In this document: positions 60,615 to 64,000 of the stretch, in pieces
Position numbering within the stretch: the stretch's first letter is position 1
How the letters are laid out: each line of letters begins with the position of its first letter
Assembly: GCF_036346875.1 (NCBI RefSeq)
Contig: NZ_CP107852.1
Coordinates: 7,068,001 to 7,132,000 of the forward strand
Source: Nocardia sp. NBC_00508
GTDB lineage: Bacteria > Actinomycetota > Actinomycetes > Mycobacteriales > Mycobacteriaceae
Length of the DNA stretch: 64,000 nucleotides
Direction: 5' to 3'
Translations under genes and position numbers: made by a program
Notes under the pieces: model-generated
What the model was told of the DNA's origin: nothing
The model's input: only the letters and a program-made list of their open reading frames with translations
Database searches by the model: none

Positions 60615-61676
60615 TCATTGCCGCCGCTGATCTTTCGCGAAACGGTTGCCGAGTTTCTGGATGCCGCGCATGGTGGCGATCATGTCGAGCGGGTGGATCC
60701 GCACGCGGTGCCCGCGCACGTGCCGGTAGGTGGCCCGGACACCGGCCAGCAGCGATTCGGGACGGCGCCAGCGGGCCCAGCGGCTTTCGGTGAAGGTGTC
60801 CGACGACAGCATCTGCGCCGCGGCGTCGAACGGGGGAATGCCGTTGCGGCACAGTCGGGTTGCGGAGTCGTCGAGCCATTCGAAATACGACACCAGGTCG
60901 GTGACGTCGGTTTCGGTGGCGAGTGGTCCGTGCCCCGGGACGATGGCTGCGGGCCGGGTGTCCAGGATCAGGCGTAGGGCGTCGATCCAGTTACGTGCCG
61001 GTCCCTCCCACATGATCGGGGTCTGTCCGATGAACAGGATGTCACCGGCGAACACTACGTTGCGGTCGCGGTCGAACACCATCAGATCCCCCGGCGTGTG
61101 CGCAGGACCGACCTCGACCAGATCCACCGTGCGGTTACCCACGGTCAGCCGCAACGATCCGGAGAATGTGCGATCGGGGTAGCGCGGCCGCACTCGCCAG
61201 AAGTCGAACGGCCCGAACTCGGCGTGAGCGTCGGTGACGAACGATCGGATGGCTTGCGGCAGTGGCAGTCTGGCCGCCAGACCGGCCGCTGTGGTCATCG
61301 CGGCGATCGCGAGCCGGTTCTCCCTGCCCATCGCGGCCCGTGAGGCCGCGGAGGTGATCACGGTCGCCGCCGCCGGCATCACGGCATTGCCCCACCAATG
61401 ATCACCGTTGCTGTGGGTGTTGACCACGGTGGTGATCGGATTGCCGTGCAGCCAAGGTGCGGCGGCGGCGAGCATGCGCCGCGCCTGAGCGTGGTCCCAG
61501 CAGGTGTCGATGATCAAGGTCGCGCCATCGCCGACGACCAGCCCGACGTTCGCTTCGCCCAGGCCGCCGTTGGGCTGCAGATACGCCAGGCACCCGTCGG
61601 CGACCTCGTGCACCCCACCGGCATAGGTCGCGACCTCGCCGTGCAGCGAATGTTCCACTTCCGCGTTCACTGTCAC
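60615..61676 (-). CDS. MBL-fold metallo-hydrolase
   Basis: 353 aa. Zinc-binding motif H-S-N-G-D-H-W-W-G (residues 88-96; first position of the usual H-x-H-x-D-H changed in part: H88, D92, H93 present, the second histidine replaced by Asn). Later landmarks are G-P-A-H-T-P-G-D-L and V-F-A-G-D-I-L-F and V-P-G-H-G-P-L-A. This N-for-H change is common in the alkylsulfatase/SdsA-like and quorum-like subgroups, so one or two metals are both possible. The extra C-terminal 70 residues are helical. Likely a cytoplasmic hydrolase; substrate unknown. Confidence 0.87.
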   Translation of the reverse strand: MTVNAEVEHSLHGEVATYAGGVHEVADGCLAYLQPNGGLGEANVGLVVGDGATLIIDTCWDHAQARRMLAAAAPWLHGNPITTVVNTHSNGDHWWGNAVMPAAATVITSAASRAAMGRENRLAIAAMTTAAGLAARLPLPQAIRSFVTDAHAEFGPFDFWRVRPRYPDRTFSGSLRLTVGNRTVDLVEVGPAHTPGDLMVFDRDRNVVFAGDILFIGQTPIMWEGPARNWIDALRLILDTRPAAIVPGHGPLATETDVTDLVSYFEWLDDSATRLCRNGIPPFDAAAQMLSSDTFTESRWARWRRPESLLAGVRATYRHVRGHRVRIHPLDMIATMRGIQKLGNRFAKDQRRQ

Positions 61677-61792
61677 CCCTCGATTATCCCGGGCGAACCC
61701 GCGAGGCCCGCTTGGCAGCCATCCTCGACCGGCTGGTCTGAACCTCTCGCCCTCATGTTGAGAAACGCTACCGCCCTGGGCAGCCGCGGAGC

Positions 61793-62146
61793 CTAGAGCG
61801 GGCTCGGCGCGGGGGCGTGTGGGGCGCCGAGCCAGTGCAGGAGTTGGTGGATCGTCTCGTCCGCGAGGCGGTAGCGCACTATGCGGCCGTTTTTGGAGGA
61901 GGTGACCCAGCCTTGGAAGCGCAAGAGCCGCAGGGCGTGTGAGGCGGCGGTCGCGGTCATCCCGACGGCCGAGGCGAGGTCGGTCACGCTCTGGTCAGGG
62001 GTGTGATGCAGGCATACCAGCAGCCGCAGCCGGTTGGCGTCCGAGAGCAGGTCGAATCGGTGAGCCCAGTGTTCGATACCGGCGACATCCAGGCCAGCTA
62101 CGGTGGGCTGGGCGTGTTCGGGGTCGAGCGGGGGGCTTGAGGGCAC
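61793..62146 (-). CDS. ArsR/SmtB family metal-responsive repressor
   Basis: 117 aa from GTG 62146. Winged HTH: L-S-D-A-N-R-L-R-L-L-V-C-L, then Q-S-V-T-D-L-A-S-A-V-G-M-T-A-T-A-A-S-H-A-L-R-L-L-R (split over residues 52-75). The C-terminal end has histidines (H-Q-L-L-H-W-L-G-A-P-H), fitting the alpha5-type site of NmtR/KmtR-like nickel/cobalt sensors. It is divergent to the CbiM/CbiQ transporter genes; the 116-base gap should hold the operator. Control of metal uptake is a strong inference from both family and position. Confidence 0.85.
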   Translation of the reverse strand: MPSSPPLDPEHAQPTVAGLDVAGIEHWAHRFDLLSDANRLRLLVCLHHTPDQSVTDLASAVGMTATAASHALRLLRFQGWVTSSKNGRIVRYRLADETIHQLLHWLGAPHAPAPSPL

Positions 62147-62262
62147 TGTTCTACTCTGCCGTTCTCTCCTTGCCAGGGCTAGTCATCGCCAATGCTCATA
62201 TCGGTCCACCTGTACATATATAGCGGGTATCGTATCGGAAGGTGAGCTACACCACATCTGCC

Positions 62263-63336
62263 ATGCATATGAGCGATGGCATCGTCAACGCACCCACCTC
62301 CGCGATATTCGCCGCCATCGCCCTTGCGGGCTTGGCGTTCGCGGCATGGCGGGCGCGTGCCGAACTAGATGAGCGCGCCGCTCCGATGGCGGGTCTGGTG
62401 GCCGCGTTCATCTTTGCGGTGCAGATGGTGAACTTCCCGATCCTGCCCGGCGTGAGCGGGCATCTCCTGGGTGGGGCGCTCGCCGCCATCCTTGTCGGGC
62501 CCTATGTGGGGGCGCTGTGCGTGGCGATCGTGCTGGTTGTCCAGGCACTGCTGTTCGCCGACGGCGGGTTGACCGCGCTGGGCACGAACATCACGAATAT
62601 GGCGTTGATCGGAGTTGCGGTCGGATATCTCGTCGCGCGCCGTTTGCTGCCTCTCGCGTCGAGGCGCGGCGGGATCGGTGTCGTCGCCTTCGTCGCGGCA
62701 TTGGCCGGAACGGTCCTTGCCGCAATGGGTTTCGTCGTCGAGTACGCCATCGGCGGGGCCGCCGGGCCGACCGTCGGCGCGGTCGCCTGGTACATGCTCA
62801 TCACCCATACGCTGATCGGCATCGGGGAAGGGATCATCACGGCGATCACCGTCGTCGCCGTCGTCAACGCGCGCCCCGACCTCGTGTACCTGCTGCGGGC
62901 CACCGATCGGTCAGCGGCAGGTGCGACGCCGCGGCGTGCCGCACTGTCGGTGAACGGATTTCTGCTCGCTTTCGCGGCGGTCGCGGTGCTCGTGGCGGGC
63001 CTGCTGTCCTATGTGGCCAGTTCGCAGCCGGACGGCCTCGATGCCACGACCCAGCGCGGCTGCACGGTCGTCGAGGTCGACGGTGCCGAGCAATTGCAGG
63101 GTGAGTGCATCGCCCGGAACACAGACGATCACCGGTTGGCGGGTTCGCCGCTGGCCGACTACACGATCGACGGTAACGACCGGCTGACCGGCGTCGCCGG
63201 CGTGCTCGGGGTCGCAGCCGCTTTCGCCGCACTGTTCGCGGTCGTTCGCATCATCCGGGCCGGCCGATCCGAACACCGGCGGGCCGATCCTGTGCCGGAC
63301 GGCGCGAGCACGTCGCCCGAGCCGGAGTCTCGGTAG
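62263..63336 (+). CDS. CbiM/NikM ECF substrate-binding component fused to PDGLE (CbiN/NikN-like) domain
   Basis: 357 aa from ATG 62263. The start is decided by function: the first residues M-H-M-S-D-G match NikM/CbiM, in which the free N-terminus and His2 bind the metal. A later ligand is His67 in G-V-S-G-H-L-L-G-G. Residues 1-210 form the CbiM membrane domain; about 225-335 carry the small CbiN/NikN-like (PDGLE) domain with two helices and a periplasmic loop (L-A-G-S-P-L-A-D-Y). It forms the S component of an energy-coupling factor importer for Ni2+ or Co2+. An upstream in-frame GTG at 62242 is rejected because it would bury the ligand. Confidence 0.92.
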   Translation: MHMSDGIVNAPTSAIFAAIALAGLAFAAWRARAELDERAAPMAGLVAAFIFAVQMVNFPILPGVSGHLLGGALAAILVGPYVGALCVAIVLVVQALLFADGGLTALGTNITNMALIGVAVGYLVARRLLPLASRRGGIGVVAFVAALAGTVLAAMGFVVEYAIGGAAGPTVGAVAWYMLITHTLIGIGEGIITAITVVAVVNARPDLVYLLRATDRSAAGATPRRAALSVNGFLLAFAAVAVLVAGLLSYVASSQPDGLDATTQRGCTVVEVDGAEQLQGECIARNTDDHRLAGSPLADYTIDGNDRLTGVAGVLGVAAAFAALFAVVRIIRAGRSEHRRADPVPDGASTSPEPESR

Positions 63337-64000
63337 GTGGCCACTGTCAGTCACCGACTGCATCTACCCGGCGATTCGCCGGTGCATCGGGCTCCGGCCG
63401 AAGTGAAGATAGTCTGCGCCACGCTCACCGTCTTCGCCGTTGTCGCGACGCCGCGAGAGTTGTTCTGGCCGTATGCCGTCTATGCGGGCGGATTGGTCGC
63501 GGCGTGGGGCGTGGCCCAGATTCCGCTGCGGTGGATCACGCCGCGACTACTCATCGAGCTGCCATTCGTGATGCTGGCGATCCTATTGCCGTTCGCGGCC
63601 GGAGAGCCCAGAACGAACCTGCTCGGGCTGTCGCTGTCGACGACGGGCCTGTATGCGGCGTGGGGAATCGTCGCGAAAGGAACTATCGGGGTAGGAGTTT
63701 CGCTGACCGTGGCGGCCACGACAAGCGTTCGGGAACTACCGGGCGGGCTCAGCAGGCTCCACGTGCCGGGCATGATCGTCACGATCGTCGTACTGATGCT
63801 GCGGTATGTGGACGTGATCGCCGACGAGGCCGCGCGCATGCGCCTGGCGCGGATCTCGCGCGGCGACGACCCGCGTACGATACGTCAGATCGGCGCGACA
63901 GCACGCGGTGTCGGCAGTCTGTTCCTGCGCTCCTACGAACGAGGCGAACGGGTCCACTTGGCAATGCTCTCGCGCGGATACACCGGCACTGTCCCCGACT
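63337..64000 (+). CDS. CbiQ/EcfT transmembrane component, partial (cut by window edge)
   Basis: Begins at GTG 63337, the base after the CbiM stop, and is open to the end (221 residues visible). Hydrophobic helices early on (V-C-A-T-L-T-V-F-A-V-V-A, A-I-L-L-P-F-A-A) precede the two cytoplasmic coupling motifs: M-R-L-A-R-I-S-R-G (residues about 168-176) and A-M-L-S-R-G-Y-T-G (about 210-218). These A-R-G-type motifs contact the ATPases in ECF transporters. It forms an operon with CbiM; the ATPase CbiO should follow outside the window. Confidence 0.9.
   Translation, partial: MATVSHRLHLPGDSPVHRAPAEVKIVCATLTVFAVVATPRELFWPYAVYAGGLVAAWGVAQIPLRWITPRLLIELPFVMLAILLPFAAGEPRTNLLGLSLSTTGLYAAWGIVAKGTIGVGVSLTVAATTSVRELPGGLSRLHVPGMIVTIVVLMLRYVDVIADEAARMRLARISRGDDPRTIRQIGATARGVGSLFLRSYERGERVHLAMLSRGYTGTVPD

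Noticed and set aside
62147..62262. Cobalamin or Ni/Co riboswitch before cbiM
   Set aside because: Only 116 bases are available and no conserved riboswitch boxes were recognised.
1..64000. CRISPR arrays, tRNA and rRNA genes
   Set aside because: No regularly spaced repeats and no cloverleaf or rRNA signature were found while reading either strand.

Overview
The window is high-GC actinobacterial DNA, most likely from Nocardia or a close relative. Evidence: GC-rich codon use, many GTG starts and ATGA/GTGA stop-start overlaps, an ESX-type (type VII secretion) effector cassette with an EspG chaperone, DUF6400, DUF5996 and DUF1023 proteins, a LAL regulator, and many TetR and MFS genes. It reads as an accessory chromosomal region. 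Intact small operons alternate with stretches of broken gene fragments. No rRNA, tRNA or CRISPR array was recognised.

Layout. 1-246: the end of an L,D-transpeptidase. 250-390: a PucR remnant. 570-3961: a TetR regulator divergent from an MFS exporter plus FAD-monooxygenase pair, with an 8+8 bp palindrome between them. 4077-11428: a type VII secretion effector cassette (371-aa divergent protein; CpnT-like WXG100_2 protein; small EspC-like protein; YbaB-like protein; 858-aa repeat protein; EspG) without the secretion core genes. 11430-16000: mostly decayed DNA holding a LuxR HTH remnant, DUF6400, an alpha/beta hydrolase, IS256, a sigma-factor remnant and TPR pieces. 16080-18704: DUF899, DUF5996 and VOC proteins. 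18705-19990: three abutting remnants of a biosynthetic cluster (hydrolase, carrier protein, P450). 20071-25598: a kinase-type antibiotic-resistance homologue, an IS481 remnant, a Tat-exported GH76 mannanase, an FAD monooxygenase, a DUF4304-like protein and a HesB-like protein without cysteine.

25876-28128: a secreted protein, a broken FAD-linked oxidase and a divergent GntR regulator, with a striking 37-bp double palindrome. 28319-28425: a fragment resembling the end of the NRPS thioesterase found at 48.3 kb. 28867-34289: a small secreted Gly/Ser protein, a LAL regulator, a SnoaL-like protein, a Dabb protein and an MFS gene frameshifted at a strong hairpin. 34989-40853: a MetE-like protein, a hydrolase/DinB/methyltransferase operon with a divergent XRE-cupin regulator, a truncated S9 peptidase and a TetR. 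41002-43677: two SRPBCC genes separated by an intact IS110 element that interrupts a small gene. 43846-45944: an unknown protein and an MFS protein.

46269-56796 (minus strand) is the main biosynthetic locus. It holds a 2836-aa two-module NRPS read as C-A-T-E-C-A-T-TE, then a 137-aa unknown protein and an FAD aromatic-type hydroxylase. The likely product is a small peptide of two residues, the first in D configuration, possibly N-acylated and oxidised. Upstream lie a truncated rifampin-phosphotransferase remnant and a DUF1023 hydrolase. The window closes with a TetR, an MBL-fold protein, an ArsR regulator and a nickel/cobalt ECF transporter (CbiM fusion plus the start of CbiQ) running off the right edge.
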